The notes beneath the pieces were generated by a model. The model worked only from the letters and a program-made list of their open reading frames with translations. It was not told the DNA's origin and did no database searches. Shown here piece by piece: positions 1-7,745 of a stretch of DNA of 64,000 bases. The position numbers and the translations under genes are program-made. This DNA comes from Ignavibacteria bacterium. GTDB lineage: Bacteria; Bacteroidota; Ignavibacteria; Ignavibacteriales; Ignavibacteriaceae. The stretch is from assembly GCA_017302895.1 (NCBI GenBank), contig JAFLBV010000002.1, forward strand, positions 620,001 to 684,000, written 5' to 3'. How positions within the stretch are numbered: position 1 is the first letter of the stretch; each line of letters starts with the position of its first letter.

Positions 1-1686
1 GCTCAGAAATACAAGGATGTTGCTCCAGTTTGCACTGACTGTCACGGTGAACACCAGATTTCAAGCGTAAAAAGTCCCGAGTTTGCGAAGATCAAAATCA
101 AAGAAATGTGCATGAACTGTCATGTGAAGAATGAAAAAGTTCTGAAACTGACAAAAACAACCAAAAACGATATTCAGCATTACGAAAATTCTGCACACTG
201 GAAAGCTCTTAAAGCCGGAAATGAAAAAGCTGCTGTGTGTTCTGATTGTCACACGGGACATGCAATGCTTCCGGCAAAGGATCCAAATTCCTCAATTAAC
301 AAACATAACATTGCAGCTACATGTGGCAAGTCCGGCTGCCATGTAAAACAAAAAATTGATTACAACGCCAGCGTCCATTTCAAATCACTCAAATCAGGTA
401 AGGACGATTCCCCGGGTTGCGCTGACTGTCATGGTAATCATCAGATTGAGAATACTGACCGATTTCTGAATGAAGGTTTGAAAAGCCAGTTTATCGCTAA
501 ACTATGTTCTGATTGCCACGCAAGCGTTCAACTGGCAGAAAAATACAGCTTTTCACAGATTAATGCTGACAGTTACTACAAAAGTTATCACGGTCTCGCT
601 GTAAGAGGCGGATCGAAAACCGCAGCCAACTGTGCAAGCTGCCATCACTATCATGATATCAGACCAAGCTCCGATCCCCTTTCATCGATTAACCGGGCAA
701 ACCTTTCGAAAACATGCGGTAAATGTCACCCCAACGCGAAGATCGATGATGAGTTCGCCAAAGTACATGTTACCAACACGGAAGAAGAATCTATACTTCT
801 TTGGATCGTAAAGTCAAGCTATATCCTGATTATTTTCGGAACCATCGGAATAATGTTCATACACAATATTCTTGATCTCTTCCGTAAACTGCAGGAAAAG
901 AAGAAACACAAACACCAAATCAAGAAGCTCAAAGAAGAAGGCAAATATTATGTAAGGATGACCAAAAACGAGAGAATTCAGCACTTCTTCCTTCTGACAT
1001 CTTTCATTGGTCTCGTAATTTCAGGCTTCGGCCTCGTTTATCCCGATGCTTTCTGGGTAAGAGCAATCAGATATGTCCTCGGTGAATATGCATTTGAAAT
1101 CAGAGGTCTGTCACACAGAATCCTCGGCATAGTCATGATAATTGTCTCTTTCTATCATGTATGGTATCTTTTCTTCCACGAAAATGGTAAAAAACTGTTG
1201 AGAGATTTCCTCCCTGCATGGCATGACTGGGATGATGTGAAAGTAAACTTTAAATATCTCACTTTCAGAAGTGAAGAAAAACCTGCTTTCAGAAGATTCA
1301 GCTATATGGAAAAAGCTGAATACTGGGCCCTCATTTGGGGTACCGTAGTAATGTCGCTTACGGGTTTGCTCCTTATGTTCAACGACTTCTTCCTCGCGAA
1401 AGCACCAAAGATCTGGTTCGATGTTTCGACTTTGATCCATTACTATGAAGCATGGCTCGCCACACTCTCTATCATTGTATGGCATTTTTACTATGTTATC
1501 TTCAGCCCGGAAGTGTATCCGCTGAACACTGCGTTCATTACAGGCAAGATGAGTGAAGAGCTTATGGAAGCTGAGCATCCTCTGGAACTTGCAAGACTAA
1601 AGGCGCTCGAAGAAGAAGAGAAGAAAGCAGCGAAGGAGGAATCAGGAGATGACGGAGAAAACAAAACCGTCCCTGAGGAGAACTAA
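1..1686 (+). CDS. Multiheme cytochrome c fused to cytochrome b561-like membrane domain (5' end outside window)
   Basis: The frame is open from base 1, so this is the C-terminal 561 residues of a longer protein. The first ~250 residues carry seven CxxCH haem c motifs (CTDCH, CMNCH, CSDCH, CADCH, CSDCH, CASCH, CGKCH) and one wider CGKSGCH (Cx4CH) motif. A hydrophobic segment (ILLWIVKSSYILIIFGTIG), a Lys-rich linker and further membrane segments follow, with His residues in ERIQHFF, LSHRILG, FYHVWYLFFH, LIHYYEAW and WHFYY, as expected for a dihaem b-type domain of the cytochrome b561/Ni-Fe hydrogenase b-subunit type. The tail is Glu/Lys-rich. Likely role (inference): electron exchange between the quinone pool and periplasmic multihaem carriers. 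A terminator-like hairpin follows the stop. The class is clear; the electron acceptor is not. Confidence 0.85.
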   Translation, partial: AQKYKDVAPVCTDCHGEHQISSVKSPEFAKIKIKEMCMNCHVKNEKVLKLTKTTKNDIQHYENSAHWKALKAGNEKAAVCSDCHTGHAMLPAKDPNSSINKHNIAATCGKSGCHVKQKIDYNASVHFKSLKSGKDDSPGCADCHGNHQIENTDRFLNEGLKSQFIAKLCSDCHASVQLAEKYSFSQINADSYYKSYHGLAVRGGSKTAANCASCHHYHDIRPSSDPLSSINRANLSKTCGKCHPNAKIDDEFAKVHVTNTEEESILLWIVKSSYILIIFGTIGIMFIHNILDLFRKLQEKKKHKHQIKKLKEEGKYYVRMTKNERIQHFFLLTSFIGLVISGFGLVYPDAFWVRAIRYVLGEYAFEIRGLSHRILGIVMIIVSFYHVWYLFFHENGKKLLRDFLPAWHDWDDVKVNFKYLTFRSEEKPAFRRFSYMEKAEYWALIWGTVVMSLTGLLLMFNDFFLAKAPKIWFDVSTLIHYYEAWLATLSIIVWHFYYVIFSPEVYPLNTAFITGKMSEELMEAEHPLELARLKALEEEEKKAAKEESGDDGENKTVPEEN

Positions 1687-1732
1687 AAAAACAAGTTTGT
1701 ATTGTTGATGAAGAATGATTGAGTTAGATGTT

Positions 1733-1762
1733 AAAGGCTGTCAGAAATGGCAGCCTTTTTTA
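1733..1762 (+). terminator. Rho-independent terminator after the cytochrome gene
   Basis: A 10-bp stem (1733-1742 with 1749-1758) closes a 6-nt loop and runs into a T-rich tract. It lies between the cytochrome stop codon and the 3' end of the convergent T9SS operon. The A-run on its left side could also let it act on the minus strand. Confidence 0.8.
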
Positions 1763-1769
1763 TTTTAAA

Positions 1770-2585
1770 CTATTTAAGCAATACCATTTTACCGGATAAT
1801 ACACTTCCGGCTGCCGAGATTTTATAAAAATAAATTCCGCTTGGAAGATTTGTACCGTCAAAATCAATGCTTTGCTTGCCCGAATCACGCTGAAGATTTT
1901 TTATTGCTCCAACGATTTCACCCGAAGAATTGTAAACAGTGAGCGAAACCTCCGCTGCAAACGGCAATTGAAATGAGATTTTGGTGGATGGATTAAATGG
2001 ATTTGGATAGTTACCATCGAGTTTGAAGGAAGATATGCCTCCATTTTCCTCAACACTGGTTACATTTCTGCTGATATTCACAACAAATTTGGGACCAAAT
2101 GCCCACAAGTCATACTCGTTGGGGATGAAATCATGGTTTGTACTCAACCCGACCGAATAAATTGTATCCTGAGTTTTATTGACGGGAGCAGTGTAGTAAA
2201 AATCCCACCAGATTGATTGAGCACCGGAGGGAAACGCCTTCGGGTACATTTGAGTAAGTTCATTGTCAAGCAAGCGGGATGATGAATCAGCAGCACCGAG
2301 TGTTCCAAAACGGGATGCAACATTATATCCCCCACCGAGAGCCGGTCCACCGGAGACATATACTCTGTAAAGTGCAGTCTCACCGGGTCGAAGTGAGTGT
2401 GGACCCTCGACCCTGGTAAAAACTGTTGAATCCTGAGGGATGGTGTGACAGACACATCCAAGCCCGTTAAGCTCGGTACATGAAATTACATCAGTATCTG
2501 TTGATCCATGTTTCGGCGGGTCAGTAATCGTAAAACCGATAAACAGTACCGAGATAAGAATTACAGAAATCTGAAAATACTTCAT
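1770..2585 (-). CDS. Secreted T9SS protein with CxCH (choice-of-anchor V-like) domain
   Basis: About 271 residues starting at MKYFQISV, a signal peptide. The ATG lies one base after the stop of the upstream gene, which argues against a longer start inside that gene. The mature N-terminus has LNGLGCVCHT, followed by a beta-rich domain (GPHSLRPGETALYRVYVSGGP...GGYNVASRFGTL). It resembles the choice-of-anchor V / reeler-like domains of Bacteroidota (family recalled, not tested). The last ~80 residues are a type A T9SS sorting domain with NYPNPFNPSTKISFQLP and the usual GIYFYKI..KMVLLK ending. It is the last gene of a three-gene operon and a paralogue of the gene before it. The CVCH motif has one residue too few between the cysteines for a standard haem c site; its role is unknown. 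Confidence 0.8.
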   Translation of the reverse strand: MKYFQISVILISVLFIGFTITDPPKHGSTDTDVISCTELNGLGCVCHTIPQDSTVFTRVEGPHSLRPGETALYRVYVSGGPALGGGYNVASRFGTLGAADSSSRLLDNELTQMYPKAFPSGAQSIWWDFYYTAPVNKTQDTIYSVGLSTNHDFIPNEYDLWAFGPKFVVNISRNVTSVEENGGISSFKLDGNYPNPFNPSTKISFQLPFAAEVSLTVYNSSGEIVGAIKNLQRDSGKQSIDFDGTNLPSGIYFYKISAAGSVLSGKMVLLK

Positions 2586-2586
2586 A

Positions 2587-3648
2587 TTACTTCGAAAGCA
2601 CCATTTTTCTTGTAAGAGAAGCACCATCTGTCTGCAATTTGTAGAAATATAATCCACTCGGTAGATTATCAGCTTTGAAACTGACTGAATGCTCACCTGC
2701 CGGCATTACTCCATTTACCAAAGTTGCAACTTTCTCACCAAGAGAATTGTATACATTCAATAAAACACTCCCAGCTGACGGCATTCTGAAACTGATCACC
2801 GTTGAAGGATTGAATGGGTTGGGATAATTCTGGCTAAGCGAATATCCGTTAATAGCCTCAACTTCAACCTCAATTACATTTGAATATTCGAACTCACCTG
2901 AAAAGTCAATTTGCTTCAGTCGGTACTGAATTTTTCCCTGAACAAGATTGAAATCGGTAAAAGAATAGCTGTTCGGCAGGGTTGTCGTACCGTTCCCCTT
3001 CACTTCACCAATCACTTCCCATTTGCCGGTCAAGTTTTTCTGAATCTCGAAACCACGGTTGTTTAATTCCGTAGCGGTTGTCCAGGACAGTTCCACACCG
3101 TTGTTTTTCCGGGTAGCAGAAAATGATGTCAGTTCAACAGGTACGACCTGTGAAATCTGAATCGGGAAATTCGGAGAGAAATTCCAGTTATCGAGATCGG
3201 TTGGAGATCCGTCACCATTCACACTGTTACCCGCTGCATAAATTGTGTCTGTACCCGGAGAAGCAGGGGCAGTATATTGAAAAGTCCAATATACCGAGTC
3301 AGCACTTCCAAATACCTTGGGTGCATTATGTGTGAGTTCAGTCATGATTTTTTGTGCACCGGGATCAGTTGTTGAAAGGACACCAAATCGGGCAGCGACA
3401 TTAAATCCGCCTTTAACTGCCGGCCCACCCTTAAGTGAGACAGTATAATTGTTTGTACTACCCGGAGTAACCTGATTTGGTCCCCAGATTCTGACAAAAA
3501 CCGTTTGAGTGGAAACGGGATTATGACAAACGCAACCTTCACCATTTAATCGTGTAATTCCAACAATTCCTGTACTGTATTGAATTCCACCATAAACTAT
3601 TGCGCAAACAAGGAAGAAAACTGAGAAGTAGTAGATAGATTTTTTCAT
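2587..3648 (-). CDS. Secreted T9SS protein with CxCH (choice-of-anchor V-like) domain, longer paralogue
   Basis: 353 residues with a signal peptide (MKKSIYYFSVFFLVCAIVYG). ITRLNGEGCVCHN at the mature N-terminus matches the neighbour at 1770, as do the WGPNQVTPG...GGPAVKGGFNVAARFGVL segment and the later GTDTIYA region. A second beta domain follows (VELTSFSATRKNNGVELSWTT... to YRLKQIDFSGEFEYSN), the fibronectin-like stalk often placed before T9SS tails. The C-terminus is NYPNPFNPSTVISFRMP...GLYFYKLQ...KMVLSK. It sits 10 nt after the gene at 3659 and 1 nt before the gene ending at 1770, so the three are probably cotranscribed. Surface exposure or release is predicted from the sorting domain; no enzymatic motif was found. 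Confidence 0.8.
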   Translation of the reverse strand: MKKSIYYFSVFFLVCAIVYGGIQYSTGIVGITRLNGEGCVCHNPVSTQTVFVRIWGPNQVTPGSTNNYTVSLKGGPAVKGGFNVAARFGVLSTTDPGAQKIMTELTHNAPKVFGSADSVYWTFQYTAPASPGTDTIYAAGNSVNGDGSPTDLDNWNFSPNFPIQISQVVPVELTSFSATRKNNGVELSWTTATELNNRGFEIQKNLTGKWEVIGEVKGNGTTTLPNSYSFTDFNLVQGKIQYRLKQIDFSGEFEYSNVIEVEVEAINGYSLSQNYPNPFNPSTVISFRMPSAGSVLLNVYNSLGEKVATLVNGVMPAGEHSVSFKADNLPSGLYFYKLQTDGASLTRKMVLSK

Positions 3649-3658
3649 ATCCGTCTCT

Positions 3659-5203
3659 CTATTTGATTAATGTGAGTTTTTTGGTTAAAGACCTGTCACC
3701 TGCCTTCAGAGTGTAGAGATACACACCGGAATTTAGATTTGAAGCGTCAAACTCTACGGAATGGTTTCCGGCAGGAAGTGTCTTGTTGTTTATTATTTTG
3801 GCTACTTCTCTTCCCGTGATATCGAAAATTGAGAGAGTAACGTCTGTCTGTTCGGTAATGGAGAATGCAATATTAGTGGTTGGATTAAATGGATTTGGAT
3901 AATTTTGTGAAAGCGTAAAGACTGAGGGAGTCTCGGTCGTTACTTCGATGGTGTTTGAATACTCAAATTTTCCGTCGTAATCCACTTGTTTCAATCTGTA
4001 AAGATAAGACCCTGTCACACCCGGTTTATCGCTGAAGACATATCTTCGTGGGGTAGTGGTGGTTCCGTGTCCCTCCATCTCACCGACGCGGATCCAGGTA
4101 TTCCTGTCCGATGCGAGTGCTCTTTCTATTTCAAATCTTGCATTATTGAGCTCTGTGGCAGTCGTCCACCCCAGGTACACTTCGTTGTCTATCACCGAGG
4201 CATAAAATGATGACAGTTCGACGGGCACATAGGGTACCGTTGCCTTGTAAATTCCCGGTGACTGTGCTGCGAAAATTGTGAGAGTGTCAATAATATTTAC
4301 GCTGTAATTACTTGCTGATAGTGAGGTTGTGATCCAGTTCAGTCCGCCGTCTTTGCTCACATAGATATTACTTCCTGAGTATCTGCCGGTCATAATAAAA
4401 TCTGAATTCTCGGGGGCAATGTCAACACCCCACATGCTCAAACCGTTGAAAAAAGGAATTGCTGTCCAAGTCAGACCAAAATCGGTCGATTTCAAAAAAC
4501 CACCACCACCACCCCATTTTGTAGCCCACGCGGTCCCCTTTTTCCTTAAATCCACTGCTATAGTTGGAATCTCACCGGAAGTAACATAAACCTGTGTCCA
4601 TGTCACACCATAATTCGTTGAGCGGAAGATACCTGTGGTATTGTCACCCGCAAGGATTATGTGCGAACTGTCCGGAAACACTTCTAAATCGCAAGGAGTG
4701 GTAAAACCTGAAGCTGTACCAACCTGAGTCCAGGTTGATCCAAAATCATATGATTTGTAGAAAATATTGTTGCTCATTGTATAGATGGTATCAGGATGAG
4801 ACGGGTCGGGAGTCATCGGTATACCAAAAAATGAAAAATTTGCATTATCGAGTGTAACCGTCCATGTCTGACCTGCATTCGTTGTCTTAACAATTTTGTC
4901 TGTGGACGCCTCTATTGCAGCTATCATGACCTGATTGTTTTTAGCTGTAGTGATAATATTCTTTACCCTTGTCGAGCCGGTAATAGATGTACCCCAGGGC
5001 GAAAATGTCTCGCCTCTGTCGGTACTTCGATATATTTGAGCACCTGTTCCGTAAAAGATTATGTTGGAATTGTTTGGATCACTCGTAATTGGATCCCCAA
5101 GACTTGACCCGCTTTGTTTGAGGGTCCATGTGTAAGTTTGTGCAAATGCTGCCGAAGAGAATGCAGCCAGCAGAAAAAAGAAAATGAGTTTTCTCACGAT
5201 CAT
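3659..5203 (-). CDS. Secreted T9SS beta-propeller (BNR/sialidase-like repeat) protein
   Basis: 514 residues with a signal peptide (MIVRKLIFFFLLAAFSSAAFAQ). Residues ~25-325 contain repeated Asp-box/BNR-like units (YRSTDRGETFSPWG, VKTTNAGQTWTV, YKSYDFGSTWTQV, FRSTNYGVTWTQV, LKSTDFGLTWTAI, YVSKDGGLNWIT), typical of a VPS10/sortilin-like or sialidase-like propeller. Then come a fibronectin-like stalk (VELSSFYASVIDNEVYLGWTT) and a T9SS tail (NYPNPFNPTTNIAFSI...GVYLYTLK). It is the first gene of the 5203-to-1770 operon. Asp-box repeats alone do not imply catalysis, so binding or a structural role is as likely. Confidence 0.8.
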   Translation of the reverse strand: MIVRKLIFFFLLAAFSSAAFAQTYTWTLKQSGSSLGDPITSDPNNSNIIFYGTGAQIYRSTDRGETFSPWGTSITGSTRVKNIITTAKNNQVMIAAIEASTDKIVKTTNAGQTWTVTLDNANFSFFGIPMTPDPSHPDTIYTMSNNIFYKSYDFGSTWTQVGTASGFTTPCDLEVFPDSSHIILAGDNTTGIFRSTNYGVTWTQVYVTSGEIPTIAVDLRKKGTAWATKWGGGGGFLKSTDFGLTWTAIPFFNGLSMWGVDIAPENSDFIMTGRYSGSNIYVSKDGGLNWITTSLSASNYSVNIIDTLTIFAAQSPGIYKATVPYVPVELSSFYASVIDNEVYLGWTTATELNNARFEIERALASDRNTWIRVGEMEGHGTTTTPRRYVFSDKPGVTGSYLYRLKQVDYDGKFEYSNTIEVTTETPSVFTLSQNYPNPFNPTTNIAFSITEQTDVTLSIFDITGREVAKIINNKTLPAGNHSVEFDASNLNSGVYLYTLKAGDRSLTKKLTLIK

Positions 5204-5333
5204 GCTCGATATTTATTATGTGATATGGTAATTATTCGGTAGGAGAATTATAATTTTCATGGATTAAAATAAACAATTTAAAATTATCCACAAAGTAATC
5301 AGGAATAAAAATTTGACTTTTTTTTAAGAAAAC

Positions 5334-6155
5334 TTAAAATGAATTGGTTCTGAAGAAGGAATCGACCATTTCCCTGATTTTTATTTTAAGTTTTTCGGGT
5401 TCAATTATCTCAATCTGGTCCTGCCACCGCAAACACCAGCTCGCAAGTTTCTTATTGACCGGACCTCTGGTTTTCAGAGTAATAAAACCATTTTCGTCTT
5501 CTCGTAATTCAAAGGACTGGAACCAGATTTTTGAATAGATGCTGTTTCTGCAGGCAGCACTAAAACGCAATTCGATATCGTAGAGAGTATCAGAGGCTTT
5601 TTCTGCTCCCAAAGAGAAAGTAGCGGGCAGCACCTCAATTTCTTTGATTCTGCTTAAATAGAAAAACTTTTCGATATCCTCTCCCTCTTTCACCGCAATA
5701 AGCGCCCAATTAAAATCTGTCAATCTTAACTCAACAGGCTTTACTGTGTAGCTGTTTTCGATGTTGTCGGTAATCCGTACATATCGAAAGCTTAAAAGTC
5801 TCCTCTCATCCACAGCTTTTGCTGCTAGAGTTAGAACCTGAAAGAAGTTTTCCTGAAGAACTCCCGTTACAGCTTGAAGTTTATCATAGAGTAGTTTTCT
5901 GTTAAGCTTAAATGCGAGATACTCTGCAAGATATCCTGTTAGAATATCTTTTTGGGGGTTGTCGGCAATGAACAGGATTTTTTTTCTGCTGTATATTGGC
6001 AAACCAACCGAACGGTAATATTTCAAGTCGCGATTTATAGTGGTATCACTGACTTCATACTCCAGACTCAGGTCGATTAATGTCAGAGGTTCCCTGTTCA
6101 TAAGGCGGGCAAGAATCTCGGTTCGTCTGATATTGTCGTTAATGTATTCTTTCAT
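5334..6155 (-). CDS. WYL-domain transcriptional regulator
   Basis: 273 residues. An N-terminal winged helix-turn-helix of the DeoR/HTH_11 kind spans ~1-60 (TLIDLSLEYEVSDTTINRDLKYYRSVG), followed by a small beta element. The WYL effector domain covers ~115-190 (VDERRLLSFRYVRI...TVKPVELRLTDFNWALIAV...YLSRIKEIEVL). A C-terminal extension fold (ASWCLRWQDQIEIIEPEKLKIKIREM) follows. WYL regulators bind nucleic acid or nucleotide ligands and often control stress or defence genes; no such system lies beside it here. It is transcribed alone, with ~130 nt to the T9SS operon and ~270 nt to the nuclease gene. Confidence 0.85.
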   Translation of the reverse strand: MKEYINDNIRRTEILARLMNREPLTLIDLSLEYEVSDTTINRDLKYYRSVGLPIYSRKKILFIADNPQKDILTGYLAEYLAFKLNRKLLYDKLQAVTGVLQENFFQVLTLAAKAVDERRLLSFRYVRITDNIENSYTVKPVELRLTDFNWALIAVKEGEDIEKFFYLSRIKEIEVLPATFSLGAEKASDTLYDIELRFSAACRNSIYSKIWFQSFELREDENGFITLKTRGPVNKKLASWCLRWQDQIEIIEPEKLKIKIREMVDSFFRTNSF

Positions 6156-6346
6156 GATTCTCTTCTTCGAATGTCAAGGGTTCGCTATAGCAGAAATACT
6201 TAAAAAAAATTGTCATTCAATGAGACAAAATTCAGTAGATAACCTGATTAAGTTAGTATAGTAACAAATTAAAATTAGCAATAATTTAGTAAGGGTACCC
6301 GGGGGTTAAAGGGATCGGGTCATTGGGGAGACAAGGGGAACAATTT

Positions 6347-6375
6347 AAGGGCTGCCTGTCATCAGGCAGCCCTTT
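6347..6375 (-). terminator. Hairpin terminator after the nuclease lipoprotein gene
   Basis: A perfect 12-bp GC-rich inverted repeat (6347-6358 with 6363-6374) closes a TCAT loop, about 45 nt past the nuclease stop codon. The T-tract on the minus strand is short (TTAAATTG), so termination efficiency is uncertain. Confidence 0.6.
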
Positions 6376-6421
6376 AATCTTGTCAGTCGGAGTAAATCCC
6401 ATGCTCCGAATAAAATGAAGA

Positions 6422-6934
6422 CTATTTCCAGAGTCCCCTGCTGTTTTCGCGTGCGAATCTAAACGCTTCACGAAACTGCTCTTCATATTTTACATTCGGG
6501 GCAATCGTTAGCGGATAAGCATAACCCTCCCTGATGATTATTTCGTTCAACATTGTTCCGTCCTCGAGATATACATAGCAAAGAAATCTGCCGTATTTAT
6601 CCCTCTCTTGTGCATCGAACTCCAGCCGGACCTTGTCGCCTTTTTTGATCAGAGAAGCCATAAATTCCTTGGCCTTTTTCCCCATCGCAACAATTGTCTC
6701 CTGATCAAGGTTTTCTTCATCACTTTGTTTTTCAGCTCTTTTATTTCGTCTCGATTCAGGAGTGTCTATTCCAATCAGTCTGATTTTTTCTTTTCTTTCA
6801 TTGAAAAAAACAGAAAATGTGTCGCCGTCTGTGATCTTATCTACAACAGCCACATCTTTGGCATCCTTGGTACCTCCACAACCTGCAAATAAAAAAGCAA
6901 TCGCAACAACCAGTAAATATTTATTCATTCCCAT
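6422..6934 (-). CDS. Thermonuclease-family (SNase-like) lipoprotein
   Basis: 170 residues. The N-terminus MGMNKYLLVVAIAFLFAGC is a lipoprotein signal with Cys19 as the acylation site. The rest is a staphylococcal-nuclease fold: DKITDGDTF, then IRLIGIDTPES (Arg52 and Glu60 align with the catalytic Arg/Glu), then ERDKYGRFLCYVYL (Arg116, second catalytic Arg), then EGYAYPL and FARENSRGLW. All three canonical catalytic residues are present, so a Ca-dependent nuclease at the envelope is likely (inference), probably for degrading extracellular DNA or RNA. The first ATG is preferred because GGGG precedes it by six bases; a second ATG lies two codons later. Confidence 0.9.
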   Translation of the reverse strand: MGMNKYLLVVAIAFLFAGCGGTKDAKDVAVVDKITDGDTFSVFFNERKEKIRLIGIDTPESRRNKRAEKQSDEENLDQETIVAMGKKAKEFMASLIKKGDKVRLEFDAQERDKYGRFLCYVYLEDGTMLNEIIIREGYAYPLTIAPNVKYEEQFREAFRFARENSRGLWK

Positions 6935-6983
6935 ATCAAACCCCGTTTATTAAAAAAACAATCAAACTAATTACCCGGACAGC

Positions 6984-7011
6984 TCATAGATCATAGTTCA
7001 TAGATCATAGC
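6984..7011. repeat. 14-bp tandem repeat at the end of the dehydrogenase gene
   Basis: Two adjacent copies of TCATAGATCATAGT (6984-6997 and 6998-7011; the second ends in C), each itself made of two TCATAG words. The last base overlaps the stop codon of the minus-strand short-chain dehydrogenase gene. Confidence 0.85.
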
Positions 7012-7664
7012 TAAAGAATGGTTTCCGCCCCGTTTTTACCAGAGACATAAAGATCATAAAATTTGGAAGCGATATTAGCCGGATTATGAACCGGGTTTGA
7101 AGCATCGACGATTCCACAGACTGTAACAGTACCGACAATTATTCCTGACCCCTCGACAGCTTTTGAAAGAGAGAGTGCAAGATTTCGGATGCCGGCTTTA
7201 CCAATTCCCAAAGAGGCGTAGTTCGGATCAGGATACAATGCAAATCCACCACCGGTCAAGAGGATGCAACCGGTTCCCCTCTTTTTCATCCCGGGGATCA
7301 CTTCTTTTGCAGAAATAACAGCTCCGATTACATTCATTTTAAAATCATGAATCATTCCCTCTGTTGTATCATCCAAAATATTCACACCCTTTATGTTGGC
7401 AACATTGTACAAGAGAACATCGGGTGTCCCCAATTCCTCCTCAATTCTTTTGAGTGCATCTTTTAATGAGAATTCGTCAGCAGCATTTCCTATGTAGAAT
7501 TCAGATTTGATACCATCAGCTTCGAGCATATCTTTGTATTCACGAAGTTTTTTACCATTTCTGCCGACCATCGCAACAATAAAATTTTCCTTGCCGAATT
7601 TCCTTGCGACACCAAAGGCGATACCGCCTCCCATTCCAACAATTACAATTACTTTCTCCGTCAT
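7011..7664 (-). CDS. Short-chain dehydrogenase/reductase (SDR), divergent motifs
   Basis: 217 residues with a Rossmann N-terminus VIVIVGMGGGIAFGVARKFG (a G-rich loop in place of the classical TGxxxGIG), VAMVGRN after beta-2, and LLYNVANIKG where most SDRs have NNAG. The active-site region reads ILLTGGGFALYPDPNYASLGIGKAGIRNL: the usual YxxxK is not present, Tyr and Lys being seven residues apart (Y-A-S-L-G-I-G-K). At 217 residues it is shorter than most SDRs. Some SDR subgroups carry this YASL..GKAG variant, so the enzyme may still be active, but the substrate is unknown. It is transcribed in the same direction as the glycosyltransferase gene upstream, separated by an AT-rich repeat region. 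Confidence 0.8.
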   Translation of the reverse strand: MTEKVIVIVGMGGGIAFGVARKFGKENFIVAMVGRNGKKLREYKDMLEADGIKSEFYIGNAADEFSLKDALKRIEEELGTPDVLLYNVANIKGVNILDDTTEGMIHDFKMNVIGAVISAKEVIPGMKKRGTGCILLTGGGFALYPDPNYASLGIGKAGIRNLALSLSKAVEGSGIIVGTVTVCGIVDASNPVHNPANIASKFYDLYVSGKNGAETIL

Positions 7665-7680
7665 AAATGTATCCTTCTAA

Positions 7681-7745
7681 TTAGAAAATTTCTAACCATT
7701 AACTATAAAAACTCATAACTAATAATTCAAAACTAATAACTAACT
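7681..7745. repeat. AT-rich palindrome and short repeats between SDR and glycosyltransferase genes
   Basis: Holds a 15-nt palindrome (TTAGAAAATTTCTAA, 7681-7695), then reiterated AACTCATAACTAATAA-type words that run into the glycosyltransferase stop codon at 7740. The words resemble those in the inverted repeat at 52659-52723. Confidence 0.6.

Noticed and set aside
2144..2461. Minus-strand frame inside the first T9SS gene, other phase
   Set aside because: Alternative-phase shadow of a supported coding region.
6290..6345. G-rich stretch as a regulatory quadruplex
   Set aside because: G-runs are irregular and no adjacent promoter or gene start depends on it.
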